64,000 nucleotides of DNA from Clostridia bacterium (GTDB taxonomy: Bacteria; Bacillota; Clostridia; Lachnospirales; Lachnospiraceae): contig CAJTFE010000012.1 in assembly GCA_910575725.1 (NCBI GenBank), positions 61,440-125,439 of the forward strand, in the 5' to 3' direction. The notes beneath the pieces are model-generated. The model was not told the DNA's origin and did not search any database. It saw nothing but the letters and a program-made list of their open reading frames with translations. The translations under genes were made by a program, and so were the position numbers. Shown piece after piece: positions 9,646 through 18,299 of this stretch; the first letter of the stretch is position 1, and every line of letters starts with the position of its first letter.

Positions 9646-9787
9646 GACTTTTTGGGATTTTTTTCAAATTATTTTCCTATACATTGTTCACAAAAGAAAC
9701 TATTTCCATTATGCTGCGGCTTACGCGCTTCTTTTTTTATGTTTATGATGTCGTACAAATAAAGTCCTTGGTCATTAATTCGTACAC

Positions 9788-9880
9788 TCATAGCAGCTGC
9801 AAGTGTGAAACAAATAAGCACAAGACTGCCAAGAAACAAAGAGCATAGCAAATAAAAGTTCCGAAGGAGGCGACCTCCAA
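9788..9880 (-). CDS. Possible 30-aa membrane peptide, holin-like toxin resemblance
   Basis: A short minus-strand frame from a TTG codon encodes a very hydrophobic peptide with SFGTFICYALCFLAVL. The FGTF plus one-helix pattern recalls small holin-like type I toxins of Firmicutes. A terminator-like hairpin lies about 140 bases downstream. Against it: no good Shine-Dalgarno sequence precedes the TTG, and a second overlapping frame (start 9893) is equally hydrophobic. It could be a decayed toxin locus or chance. No other gene is visible in 9460-10043. Confidence 0.25.
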   Translation of the reverse strand: MEVASFGTFICYALCFLAVLCLFVSHLQLL

Positions 9881-10043
9881 TGGGTGGCTGCAAACCGCTA
9901 TTTCACATGACAGATAAAATGATATCCCTGATTTCTTGAAGCCTACGAACTGATACTTGAAATCATAAGAGACAGTTTGACAGAGGTTACAGTTGTTGGT
10001 TCCAAGGTTTTGGGGCGCAGGCGTAGATAGAAAAGCAGCTCTT

Positions 10044-10910
10044 CTACTTTGTCTCAATAAACCCTTCCCCCAATACCTCCCGAACATCCGTAACGATGAC
10101 GAAGGCGTCCGGATCCAGAGCCAGGGTCAGCTCTTTGAGGCGGACGATTTCCTTTCGGGACACCACACAGAAAAGCATATTTTTTTCTTCGCCGGAATAC
10201 ATGCCTTTTGCAGAGAGGCCGGTGACGCCGCGGCTCAGCTCGTCCATCAGTATCCGGGAGAGCTCGTCGGGCTTTCTGGTGATGATAAATGCGGCTTTGG
10301 AGAACTTTAAGCCTTCTATGATGCCGTCAGATACCTTCGATACGAGATAAATGGATATTACGGCGTAGAGAGCCATCTGAATCCCGAAAAGGTAAGCTCC
10401 GGCCAGTACAATCATGGCATCTATGACCTGCATGATATCGGCGATACTGTAATGCCGCCAGAAGTGCTGTATAATGGCCGCTATGAGATCCGTGCCGCCC
10501 GTGGTGGCCTGACTTAAGAATACAAGGCCGATTCCCACGCCCATAACAACGCCTCCGTAGAGGGCGGTAAGCAAAAGATCGCCGGCCGCTAAGGGCACTA
10601 CGGGAAGGACCCCCAGCCAGACGGACAGCATTACCGTGGCCAAGAGGGTTTTTACAATATAGTTCCAGCCCTTTAAGCGGATGGCTATGAGGAATACCGG
10701 GATGTTGAGCACCAGGTTGGTCACGGCTAAGGGGATGCCGCCCGGAACCAGCTCTTCAGTGAGCTGCTTTACAATGATGGCCAGGCCGGAAAATCCGCCT
10801 GTGACAAAGCCGGAAGGATCGTAGATGGAAGCTACGGCGAATGCTATGAGGGCGGTTCCTGCTGCTATCAGCAGATATTCTTTTACAATTGTCTGGCTTT
10901 TCTTTCCCAT
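10044..10910 (-). CDS. YitT family membrane protein (DUF161 plus DUF2179)
   Basis: Protein of 288 aa with five to six N-terminal transmembrane helices (to about residue 175), including the GGTDLIAAI loop typical of the family. A C-terminal soluble DUF2179 domain holds SAKGMYSGEEKNMLFCVVSR. The family is common in Firmicutes, with no firmly established transport function. A weak AAAGGAA box lies 12 bases before the ATG. It is monocistronic and divergent from the next gene. Confidence 0.88.
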   Translation of the reverse strand: MGKKSQTIVKEYLLIAAGTALIAFAVASIYDPSGFVTGGFSGLAIIVKQLTEELVPGGIPLAVTNLVLNIPVFLIAIRLKGWNYIVKTLLATVMLSVWLGVLPVVPLAAGDLLLTALYGGVVMGVGIGLVFLSQATTGGTDLIAAIIQHFWRHYSIADIMQVIDAMIVLAGAYLFGIQMALYAVISIYLVSKVSDGIIEGLKFSKAAFIITRKPDELSRILMDELSRGVTGLSAKGMYSGEEKNMLFCVVSRKEIVRLKELTLALDPDAFVIVTDVREVLGEGFIETK

Positions 10911-11065
10911 GATTTCTTTTATTCCTTTCGTCCCGATGTTCTATGTTATGAAAATGCACTTTTAGTCCTGTCTTTTTATCCCATAGTTTTTACTTGTTTT
11001 GCAGTTCTATCCCTGTCTTTTTCCGCATAGGTTATAGCAATCGAATTGTATGGGAGGGGCTTCTC

Positions 11066-11551
11066 TTGAGCTCAAAAACTAAAATTGTGGTCCTCCGCAT
11101 GAAGGAGTTGATTTACACCGGGATCTTTGTCGCCCTGGGTATTCTTCTGATCCTTCTTCTGGTGTTTATGTTTGCTCCTAAGGACGGCAAACCGGCTTCC
11201 ACTGATACTTCTGATAAATATGTGCCAGGCGTGTATACTTCGTCGATTATGCTGAACGGCAATGCCGTGGATATTGCTGTAACGGTGGATAAGGATGCGA
11301 TTGCTTCTATTCAGATGGTAAATGTCAGTGAGATGGTTTCTACAATGTATCCGCTTATGGAACCGGCTCTTGACAATCTGGCAGAGCAGATTATCGCTTC
11401 CCAGTCTTTTGATCATATTACATATCCGGAGGAAAATCAATATACTTCTCTGGTGATTTTGGATGCGGTGGAACGGGCGCTTGATAAGGCGGCGGCTTCG
11501 GAGGATGAGACAAAGAAGAATAAGGAACATTCTGATGAAGCGGCTGAATAG
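11066..11551 (+). CDS. Single-pass membrane-anchored protein with FMN-binding-like repeat
   Basis: 161-aa protein using a TTG start (SSKTKIVVL...) preceded by GGGAGG eight bases away; the first ATG (11099) has no such site. A short cytoplasmic N-terminus and one transmembrane helix (about residues 15-35) precede an extracellular domain with YVPGVYTSSIMLNGNAVDIA and VDKDAIASI. This pattern resembles the FMN_bind fold, but I do not see the Thr/Ser flavinylation motif. The C-terminus is very charged. Function unknown; it is monocistronic. Confidence 0.65.
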   Translation: MSSKTKIVVLRMKELIYTGIFVALGILLILLLVFMFAPKDGKPASTDTSDKYVPGVYTSSIMLNGNAVDIAVTVDKDAIASIQMVNVSEMVSTMYPLMEPALDNLAEQIIASQSFDHITYPEENQYTSLVILDAVERALDKAAASEDETKKNKEHSDEAAE

Positions 11552-11632
11552 GTTTGGGAGATATACAGGAGAAACGTAAAATAAGCCGGAGGGCATTTCC
11601 ATATCTGTGTTCGCACAGTTCTTGTACACTTC

Positions 11633-11710
11633 GTCCGCCCGGATCGAACATTACTTTTGAACCTTGTGTGTTGGTTTGTTTTTGAGTAATGTTCGTTCCG
11701 ATCAGACGGA
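11633..11710. repeat. Long imperfect inverted repeat in a gene-free stretch
   Basis: CGAACATTACT (11645-11655) is perfectly complementary to AGTAATGTTCG (11685-11695), with an inner AACC/GGTT pair and outer GGATC/GATC and TCCG/CGGA pairing. The 11552-11860 gap holds no convincing gene. Stop-free frames on the minus strand here look like translated repeat DNA. It may be a small palindromic or miniature mobile element, or a two-way terminator. Confidence 0.5.
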
Positions 11711-11860
11711 GCGTTTAGGGAAGATTTATCTGCACTACTCATGCACCGCCGATGAGCTTCTTTAGCGGCATATAAAAAGAAAGTGTATCGCAATACAGTT
11801 TTCACTTCACTACGGCACACCTTCCCACATATAAAAAACAATCGCTGTATTCTGCTATTT

Positions 11861-12505
11861 TTACCTTACTTGTGTCAGCACTCCCATATCCATCTCATAC
11901 ACCCTGTCACAGAGCAGGTTGATGTCCTCCCGGTTATGACTGATGATAAGGATTAGCTTTCCCTCCTCCTTCAATCCAAGCAGGAGCTTTCGTATCTCCT
12001 CCACGCCATGATTGTCCAGCCCATTCATGGGTTCGTCAAGGATAATCAGACTGGGATTCTCCATGATAGCCTGTGCGATCCCCAGCCGCTGGCGCATCCC
12101 CAATGAGTATTTCCCTACCCATTTCTTATCATCCGGATTAAGGCCAACCATGGTGATACACTCCCTGATACGCTCCTTTCCGACCACATTCCGGATAGAG
12201 GCAAGATATCTCAAATTGCGAAATCCGGATTCTCTTGGCAAAAAGCCCGGTGTCTCGATGATGAAGCCTGTATCCTCAATAAATTCCACATCACGCCCGA
12301 CCTGTTTTTCTCCTACCCATATCTCGCCCTCCGTAACAGGCATAAACCCACACAGACACTTGATCAGCACCGTCTTTCCTGAACCGTTCCTGCCCACAAT
12401 TCCATAAATCCCCTGCTTAGGTATCTCCAGATTGATATCCTTCAATATCGTCTGATCGTCTATTGTCTTAGAGACATTTTTAAAAAGAATCCTTCTATCA
12501 TTCAT
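11861..12505 (-). CDS. ABC transporter ATPase, peptide-resistance (BcrA-like) type
   Basis: ATP-binding subunit of 214 aa with Walker A GRNGSGKT, signature YSLGMRQRLGIAQA, Walker B LIILDEPMNGLD and a following H-loop (LIISHNRED). SLGMRQR instead of LSGGQ is usual in drug- and lantibiotic-type ABC-2 exporters. It is the last gene of a four-gene operon and overlaps the preceding permease by 8 bases. It energises the two membrane proteins encoded upstream. Substrate unknown: antimicrobial peptide export or immunity is inferred from gene layout only. Confidence 0.85.
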   Translation of the reverse strand: MNDRRILFKNVSKTIDDQTILKDINLEIPKQGIYGIVGRNGSGKTVLIKCLCGFMPVTEGEIWVGEKQVGRDVEFIEDTGFIIETPGFLPRESGFRNLRYLASIRNVVGKERIRECITMVGLNPDDKKWVGKYSLGMRQRLGIAQAIMENPSLIILDEPMNGLDNHGVEEIRKLLLGLKEEGKLILIISHNREDINLLCDRVYEMDMGVLTQVR

Positions 12506-13346
12506 TTTTCCGTCCCCATTTCTTTACTTTTTTTGTTCCCTGACCCAAGCATATTACAATAAAAACCGTGATTGTCACCGTAAAGAACACCACTGCATAT
12601 TTCAAAGATACGCCATAGGATAAGCTGTTCCCTGACATCGCCTTCAATTGTGCCAACGTCACCGGTGAGAAAAGATATGCCTTGGGCGTCCACGAATTGT
12701 AGATCATCACATCCAAAAACACAAAGAACGATGCCGCCAATATCCCTGTCATCTTTTTTGTGATATAGTTGAACAAATAGACCACCAGCCCCATCCATGA
12801 GACACACGCCCACTCAAGCAGGAAGCTGATTGCAGTCGTCTCCACCGGCGAAAGCACACCGACAATATAAGCAAACACCGTAAACGGGACATCATACTGA
12901 TTTCCTGCGTTTGTCCTTGCCAATGTCCCCCAGATGATTCCCCAATCGCCGCTAAACTTGGTTTGTGAAAGCAGGCTGATAACACTAAGTATCCATATAA
13001 ACCCCACAAACAAAAACGAAGATGCTAGAATATACAGTACATTACCCAACTGCCAGGAAAGGCTCCCGGAACGCTGAATGATATAGTAATGAGCCTTCCC
13101 CTCAAAGGGTGCTGTGCTAAACAGGAAGACTGCACTCACCATAAAAACCATCTGACAGATGTAATCATTCATCAGATGCGGAAAAGCCCACGGACTCACT
13201 TTCTCACCAACCGCCTGTGCCAGATTAGCCACCGGCTCCAGATAGGAATAGATAAACACAGCAAGAATCATGAACAGGATCAGCACCCTGACTTGCACCA
13301 GTTCCTGCTTTAGCTGAAAACAAAAAACCCGAAGTCCCTTACTCAT
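12498..13346 (-). CDS. ABC-2-like membrane permease subunit
   Basis: Integral membrane protein of 282 aa with about six hydrophobic segments, one near residues 20-40 and a cluster to the C-terminus. It has no recognisable catalytic motif. It overlaps its neighbours by 8 bases on both sides, so translation is coupled within lipoprotein-permease-permease-ATPase. The first large extracellular loop carries VANLAQAVGEKV. It fits the EpiG/SpaG-like permease role of small resistance ABC transporters, but the family name is uncertain. Confidence 0.65.
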   Translation of the reverse strand: MSKGLRVFCFQLKQELVQVRVLILFMILAVFIYSYLEPVANLAQAVGEKVSPWAFPHLMNDYICQMVFMVSAVFLFSTAPFEGKAHYYIIQRSGSLSWQLGNVLYILASSFLFVGFIWILSVISLLSQTKFSGDWGIIWGTLARTNAGNQYDVPFTVFAYIVGVLSPVETTAISFLLEWACVSWMGLVVYLFNYITKKMTGILAASFFVFLDVMIYNSWTPKAYLFSPVTLAQLKAMSGNSLSYGVSLKYAVVFFTVTITVFIVICLGQGTKKVKKWGRKNE

Positions 13347-14148
13347 TCTCCACCCGCCTTTTCAGCTTCTGGTAAAACAGAATACCAAATCCCACAGTCA
13401 GTCCCAGCACAACCAACGCAGAACACAAAATGGTAAGCTGATCTGTACCGGCGGAGCTTCTGCCCTGCAGCCATAAATCCAGCCGAAGTCTGACGGGAAT
13501 CTTCAAAATCAAATAAGCCCGGCCTGCCAAAAAGGACAGAATCAAAGGAGACGCCGCCGTCACATAGATATTAGGGAAGTATGACGATACCAGCAAAGCT
13601 GCCGTTGCCCATAGCCCTCCGGTCAAAAACAAAAGGAAGAGAACCGCTGCAAAATAGCAAACAGCATTACCTTGCAGTAAAAATTCATAATAAGGAAATG
13701 CTTCTGTCTCCGGCAATCTGGCCCGATTGAACAACTGAACAAAAAAATCTGCCAAGAAGATAAAAGCAATCCCGCCTGCCGATACCGAAAAAGCTCCCGA
13801 TAGGAACGTCGTAAGCACCTTGGACATGCAGTATTTCCTCTTCCCTGCTTTCATAAGCAGCACTCTCAGCATATTCGTATTGTATTCTTCGCAAAAAGTT
13901 ACTGCACAGGGAAGCGCCGCCAGCATCGGAACCACATAGATACCATAAAAGCCTCCAAATATAAAAGAATTGCACCAATAATAATATACATCCACAGTCT
14001 CAGGAGATGTCCACATAAATGGTATCTGGTTCCAGGTATCCAGACAGATGCACAACACCACACCGACCGGTACAAGGAGAAATCTCACCGTCAGACTCCT
14101 CTTAAATTCAGCACCAAACAGACGGGGCAATGCCCTTTTATTCTCCAT
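13339..14148 (-). CDS. Second ABC-2-like membrane permease subunit
   Basis: Membrane protein of 269 aa with about six transmembrane helices. A soluble stretch before helix three, FCEEYNTNMLRVLLMKAGKRKY, matches the coupling loop seen in ABC-2 permeases that contact the ATPase. It overlaps the lipoprotein gene by 11 bases and the other permease by 8. The substrate is not evident. Confidence 0.65.
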   Translation of the reverse strand: MENKRALPRLFGAEFKRSLTVRFLLVPVGVVLCICLDTWNQIPFMWTSPETVDVYYYWCNSFIFGGFYGIYVVPMLAALPCAVTFCEEYNTNMLRVLLMKAGKRKYCMSKVLTTFLSGAFSVSAGGIAFIFLADFFVQLFNRARLPETEAFPYYEFLLQGNAVCYFAAVLFLLFLTGGLWATAALLVSSYFPNIYVTAASPLILSFLAGRAYLILKIPVRLRLDLWLQGRSSAGTDQLTILCSALVVLGLTVGFGILFYQKLKRRVENE

Positions 14149-15301
14149 AGGCTAGATTGCCTCCCGTTACCGCATTGATCCGCTCCGCACTGCTGTTTCC
14201 CGAAGGCGAATCTATCTGCACACACCAATAAGGCACCAGCTTATACTGTTCCTTCTCTTCCCAGTCCGGTACAACCACATATTCCAGCCATATCCGAGAG
14301 ATTGTAACCTGCGAGTTCAATATGGTATTCACATAAATTTCCTTTACCGCTTCCAATGCTGCCTCCGCTGAGATAATCGTCTGCGCCTCTGCTTCCGGGC
14401 TGGCGTCAAAAATTCCACCCCTACTGACTATATAGCGAATCCCATCCTTATCAAGCAGCATAGTGATTCGGGTTTCAGCCGTCCAAAAAGCTTCCACTGC
14501 CATGGATATGCCCGGCTCATGGATGCCGCTGTAAATCGGCAGACCATCCTTCGTCAATTCAAACTCCATATAGTATATCTCATCTTCATCCGACCAGTCA
14601 TCGACCGTAGTTTCTTTCCCTCTCTGTGCATCTTCCTGGTATTTCTGAGTCTGCCTATACTCCTCCTCCAGCTCTGTTAGTATTTCCCGGTTCAGAGCAT
14701 AAGCAGCAAGAACCTCAGAATCCTGTCCGGTCAGTTCCTTAATCCTTTCCTTTCCCATCTGAATGGCATTCTCTGCGTTTAGGAAGGACAAATCCGGTAT
14801 TTCTTCCTTCTGGAAAGAACAGCTGCCAGCATTATAATATGCGGATTCCACCAAATATACGATATAGTCGTCTCTTTCCTCATCCTTAGCATATGTAAAA
14901 TTTCCATAGGGATCCGTACTAAAGTATCCGCCCTCTTCCGTTTTTGCAGAATATGCCCCCTCCCATTCCGGGTGAACCGTTACGACTGCTTCCGACGCTC
15001 CGAAAAAAACATCTAAATCCTCTCTCGGAAACGCTTGCTTTGTCAACGCATACACGCTATATACCTGCTCTTTCGGCAAAACTACATCCGCATCAATTAC
15101 CAACATATCGGACAGCTTCTCGCTGATATGGTTTGTTCCAGCTTCTGTCCCACCTACACTCCCCTGCATCGCCTCTGTGCTGCTTCCCATCGGTGTGCTC
15201 TCCGAGGATTCTGCTTCCGTACCGGAACAGCCCGTCAACAGAATACCGGCAGACATAAGCACAGACAACACAAACGTCTTTTTTGAAACGCTCTTTTTCA
15301 T
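14138..15301 (-). CDS. Lipoprotein of an ABC transporter operon
   Basis: 387-aa exported lipoprotein: the signal peptide ends in the lipobox LLTGCSG (Cys about residue 25), followed by a Ser/Glu-rich spacer and a mature domain rich in acidic and aromatic residues. AAGGAGATATT precedes the ATG. It is first in the operon and overlaps the downstream permease, suggesting an extracellular partner of that transporter, perhaps a substrate-capturing or immunity lipoprotein. I do not recognise the mature domain. Confidence 0.75.
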   Translation of the reverse strand: MKKSVSKKTFVLSVLMSAGILLTGCSGTEAESSESTPMGSSTEAMQGSVGGTEAGTNHISEKLSDMLVIDADVVLPKEQVYSVYALTKQAFPREDLDVFFGASEAVVTVHPEWEGAYSAKTEEGGYFSTDPYGNFTYAKDEERDDYIVYLVESAYYNAGSCSFQKEEIPDLSFLNAENAIQMGKERIKELTGQDSEVLAAYALNREILTELEEEYRQTQKYQEDAQRGKETTVDDWSDEDEIYYMEFELTKDGLPIYSGIHEPGISMAVEAFWTAETRITMLLDKDGIRYIVSRGGIFDASPEAEAQTIISAEAALEAVKEIYVNTILNSQVTISRIWLEYVVVPDWEEKEQYKLVPYWCVQIDSPSGNSSAERINAVTGGNLAYGE

Positions 15302-15313
15302 AATATCTCCTTT

Positions 15314-15433
15314 TTACATCAGATTGGCAGTGTCAAGATCAATACCCCAAATCACCTCATCCCCTGTAAAAATCAAGGATTCAGCTTCTCGGCGCCTTTC
15401 AATGACAATTTCCATTATCCCTATATTTTCCAT
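15314..15433 (-). CDS. Possible 39-aa acidic leader peptide
   Basis: A short frame, MENIGIMEIVIERRREAESL onward, ends 12 bases before the lipoprotein start, with its stop next to that gene's ribosome binding site. AAGAAGGG lies about 10 bases before its ATG; an earlier in-frame ATG at 15463 would add ten residues. The sequence is charged, lacks cysteine and has no bacteriocin leader motif. It could be a coupled leader, the tail of a lost gene, or chance. Confidence 0.3.
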   Translation of the reverse strand: MENIGIMEIVIERRREAESLIFTGDEVIWGIDLDTANLM

Positions 15434-15541
15434 AATTTCAACCCTTCTTGCATGAAACAACATTGTTTTCCCTTTTTTGGTCATTTCACAAATATTCGTC
15501 TCTTCTCAAAATCTATAAAAAATGTCTTTTCATACAATTTC

Positions 15542-15733
15542 TATTCTATGCCGCTATATGGAGCAATGTATCAAAGGTCGCATAACCTTTCATGCGACAT
15601 ACGAAGCAAGGTCATTGCCGACAATGACCTTGCTTCCCTGTTTTGCAATCTGATTGATAATGCCATTGAATCGGCAGGGATTGTTCCTGATTCTTTTATT
15701 GAAATCAATACAATCTTATCATTAAAGCAATAG
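15542..15733 (+). pseudogene. Remnant of an AgrC-like GHKL sensor histidine kinase
   Basis: The plus-strand frame contains LSCDIRSKV followed by DNDLASLFCNLIDNAIESAG, which matches the N-box region of GHKL kinases of the AgrC/ComD type. Only about 45 residues of that domain remain: the sensor, the dimerisation part and the G-boxes are missing. The piece contains two perfect hairpins (GTCGCAT/ATGCGAC, and a 12-bp stem at 15606-15633). It lies beside a peptide-type ABC operon of the kind often controlled by such kinases, so it probably marks a lost regulatory system. Confidence 0.6.
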
Positions 15734-15759
15734 GAACTGTGAACTCGTACAACTCTTAT

Positions 15760-17391
15760 TTATTCTTTGGGGCGGACTATGGCGCGGTCTTCCAGGGGCT
15801 CGGTGGTGCTTATGATTATTTCGGTTTCGCTGTCTATGATGCCTTCTTCGATGGCTGCGTAGCTGCTGTTTTGATCCAGGATGTTTACGTAGGTGAGCTC
15901 GGCGGCTAGTTCGGGGCCTAGGATTCCGGATTTTTCTTTTAGGGTGTAGATGTAGCTTCTGCCGTTTTGATCGGTGTAGAGGGCCTCTAGGGGGATGCAG
16001 CAGTTGAAGGTTTCGGTCTGGGTTTCGGTGGTGAATATTCCGCTTTGTCCTAAGGTTCCTACTCCCTGGGGAAGGAAAATGATTGCTTCAAAAAGTTCTG
16101 GGCTGGCTTCGCTTGGAGCCACATAGTCTACCGTTACGGATTCTTTGGATTTTCCTAGGGATAGGTCTGCTGTGTCGCCTTGGTTGACATATTTTTTTTG
16201 TTCTTTTGTCAGGGTGATGCGGAATTCCAGGGGGCTTTCCAGGTCTGCGTAGACGACGGCTGCGCCGTCAGGGATTCGTTCGCCGGGGCTTACCTGGATC
16301 CGGGTGACGATTCCGTCGGATTCTGGGTAAATACAGCCGCCGGTGCCCTGGATTTCCTTGTATTTTTCCAGCTTTTCCTGGAGGACGGACAGTTCCAGGC
16401 GGTTGATGGCCAGGCTGTTGTCGGCGGCGGCCGGGTTCCCCGAATCATCCAGGCGGCGTTTGGCATCCAGGAGGGTGTCGTCCCGGCTTTTCCTTGCGTC
16501 TGAAAGGCTTCGCTCGGCGGATCCTATGCTGCTTTCCAGGGAACTCTTTTTTTCTTCCCAGGCTGCTTTTGCTGTGTCTTCGCTGCTGTAGTCGGGCTTT
16601 GCAATCGGGGCGGATGTGTGGCTTTCATATTGGGATTTTGCTTCGGTATATGTTTTTTCTGCGTTCTCCAGGCTTGCTTTTGCTTCCTCTAAGCTTGGAT
16701 CGCCTGGAGCTGCTCCCTGTTCTTCCAGCTTTTTTAAGGCAGCTTCTGCATTTTCTTTTTCGTTCTGGGCTTCTTTGAGATTTTTTTGGAGCTCTTGTTC
16801 TTTTAGAGACCATGCGTCATACTCTGCCTGGGCTTTTTGACGTTCTTCCTCTGACGTGACAGCGGCTGGGTTTTGCTTTAGCTGTTCCAGGGCGTCCTGG
16901 GCTCCTTTTAAATCTTCCTTGGCCCGATCTACGTTGTCCTGAGCGTTTTCTGCCGTGCGGTCGTAGTCTTCTTTGGCCCGATCCTGCTCGTTTTTTTTCT
17001 CGTTTGCTGCAAGGTTTTTATTCTGTTCCTGCTCCTGGATGGTCAGGGAGAGTTTTTTTATGATCATTTCCTGTTCCTTAATCTGTTCCTCTAAATCTTC
17101 CATATCTATTTCGAACAGGAGGGTTTCGGCTGTGACACGATCGCCTACGTGAGCGTGGACAGTCCGGCAGCGCAGACCGCTTAAGGTGTTGACTGCGTAT
17201 TCCATGCCTTGACTGACGAGGCCTTCCGTTTCTACCTTGTGGATGAGGGCGGTGCGCTCCGGCTTCTTTGTGGTTATCTGGGGAAGCCGGGAAGCGTAGA
17301 CTGCCCGGGACACCAGGGTACACAGGAACATCAGGCTTAGAAAGACGCAAAAGGCGATGGCTGTTTTTTTCTGCTTTTTCCACATTTCCAT
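15760..17391 (-). CDS. HlyD-like efflux adaptor (membrane fusion) protein
   Basis: 543-aa protein: one N-terminal transmembrane helix (about residues 10-30), a lipoyl half-motif (VHAHVGDRVTAETLLFEID), a long coiled-coil hairpin (about residues 95-345) with many Glu/Lys/Gln, then the second lipoyl half (GGCIYPESDGIVTRIQVSPGE) and a beta-barrel region. This is the HlyD/MacA layout. It is the last gene of an operon whose other products look like a sugar importer, and no exporter ATPase or MacB-type permease is near. Its partner is therefore unclear; it may dock on the two permeases encoded upstream. Confidence 0.82.
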   Translation of the reverse strand: MEMWKKQKKTAIAFCVFLSLMFLCTLVSRAVYASRLPQITTKKPERTALIHKVETEGLVSQGMEYAVNTLSGLRCRTVHAHVGDRVTAETLLFEIDMEDLEEQIKEQEMIIKKLSLTIQEQEQNKNLAANEKKNEQDRAKEDYDRTAENAQDNVDRAKEDLKGAQDALEQLKQNPAAVTSEEERQKAQAEYDAWSLKEQELQKNLKEAQNEKENAEAALKKLEEQGAAPGDPSLEEAKASLENAEKTYTEAKSQYESHTSAPIAKPDYSSEDTAKAAWEEKKSSLESSIGSAERSLSDARKSRDDTLLDAKRRLDDSGNPAAADNSLAINRLELSVLQEKLEKYKEIQGTGGCIYPESDGIVTRIQVSPGERIPDGAAVVYADLESPLEFRITLTKEQKKYVNQGDTADLSLGKSKESVTVDYVAPSEASPELFEAIIFLPQGVGTLGQSGIFTTETQTETFNCCIPLEALYTDQNGRSYIYTLKEKSGILGPELAAELTYVNILDQNSSYAAIEEGIIDSETEIIISTTEPLEDRAIVRPKE

Positions 17392-17398
17392 TTTGAAC

Positions 17399-18295
17399 TC
17401 ACTCCTTTAGGGCTGATGCCACAATTCCCCGTTCCAGGTATTCCTGGCCGATCAAAAATACGAATACCGGAGGGATTAGCGTGATGACGGATGCTACGAA
17501 GGAATAGCCTGCCTGGTCGAGACGGATTTCCGGCAGGTAGAGGGACAGGGGCCACAGGCTTTTGTCTTCCAAAAATGCCAGAGGCTGTTCCATAAGATTC
17601 CAGTATTCCAGGAAGCCCAGTACCATTGCTGACAGGATGCCGTTCGAGGCCAGAGGGAGGCCAATCTGCCGGAAGATCGTCCACTCTCCCGCGCCGTCTA
17701 CACGGGCCGCATCGATGATGCTCTCCGGCAGGGCGCAAAATCCCCGGTAAATAAGAAATACCGGAAAGGTGGAAAATACCGCCGGAAGGATAACGGCTCC
17801 ATGTGTGTTGATGAGGTGTAAGCCGTCCAGCACTAAGTAGCTGGAGAGCATGGTTACCTGAAAGGGCATCAGCATCAGGACTACATACAGCGTAAACAGT
17901 ATCTTTCGAAAACGGAATCTGTATACTGCAAAAGCCCAGGCGGCCGGTACAGCCAGGAGGAGCTGGCCCAAGAGTACCAGAACTGCGATTTTCATGGAGT
18001 TCCAGAATACTACAAAAAATTGGGGCGTATAGAAGAGTACGCGTGCATAGTGCTCAAAGTCAGGGTATCTGGGAAGGAACTTCCAGGTGATATATTCTCC
18101 CGCTCCGCCGGTCAGGGAAGCCAGGCATTGTTCCAGCTCCCAGCGGCTTAAGATGGTGCCGGAAAGTACCAGGACAGCCGGCAGCAAAAAGAAAACCGCC
18201 AGAAAAAACAGGCTGAATTTTCTTATATTTCTCTGAGTATTTTTTACCAGGCTCCGTCTGCATACCCGGAAACGGAAGATTGTTTTTATCTGCAT
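17399..18295 (-). CDS. Carbohydrate ABC transporter permease, MalG type
   Basis: 298-aa permease with six transmembrane helices and the EAA loop (ARVDGAGEWTIFRQIGLPLASNGI) that contacts the ATPase. The start at 18295 (MQIKTIFRF) lies four bases past the stop of the MalF-type gene; the longer frame would run into that gene and is rejected. It forms the membrane pair with the gene upstream. No ATPase is encoded in the operon, so a shared MsmX-like ATPase from elsewhere is the likely energy source. Confidence 0.87.
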   Translation of the reverse strand: MQIKTIFRFRVCRRSLVKNTQRNIRKFSLFFLAVFFLLPAVLVLSGTILSRWELEQCLASLTGGAGEYITWKFLPRYPDFEHYARVLFYTPQFFVVFWNSMKIAVLVLLGQLLLAVPAAWAFAVYRFRFRKILFTLYVVLMLMPFQVTMLSSYLVLDGLHLINTHGAVILPAVFSTFPVFLIYRGFCALPESIIDAARVDGAGEWTIFRQIGLPLASNGILSAMVLGFLEYWNLMEQPLAFLEDKSLWPLSLYLPEIRLDQAGYSFVASVITLIPPVFVFLIGQEYLERGIVASALKE

Positions 18296-18299
18296 CTGC

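Noticed and set aside
11437..11841. Minus-strand frame across the gap after the gene at 11066
   Set aside because: It overlaps the 3' end of a supported gene, spans the inverted repeat and has repeat-like composition without a ribosome binding site.
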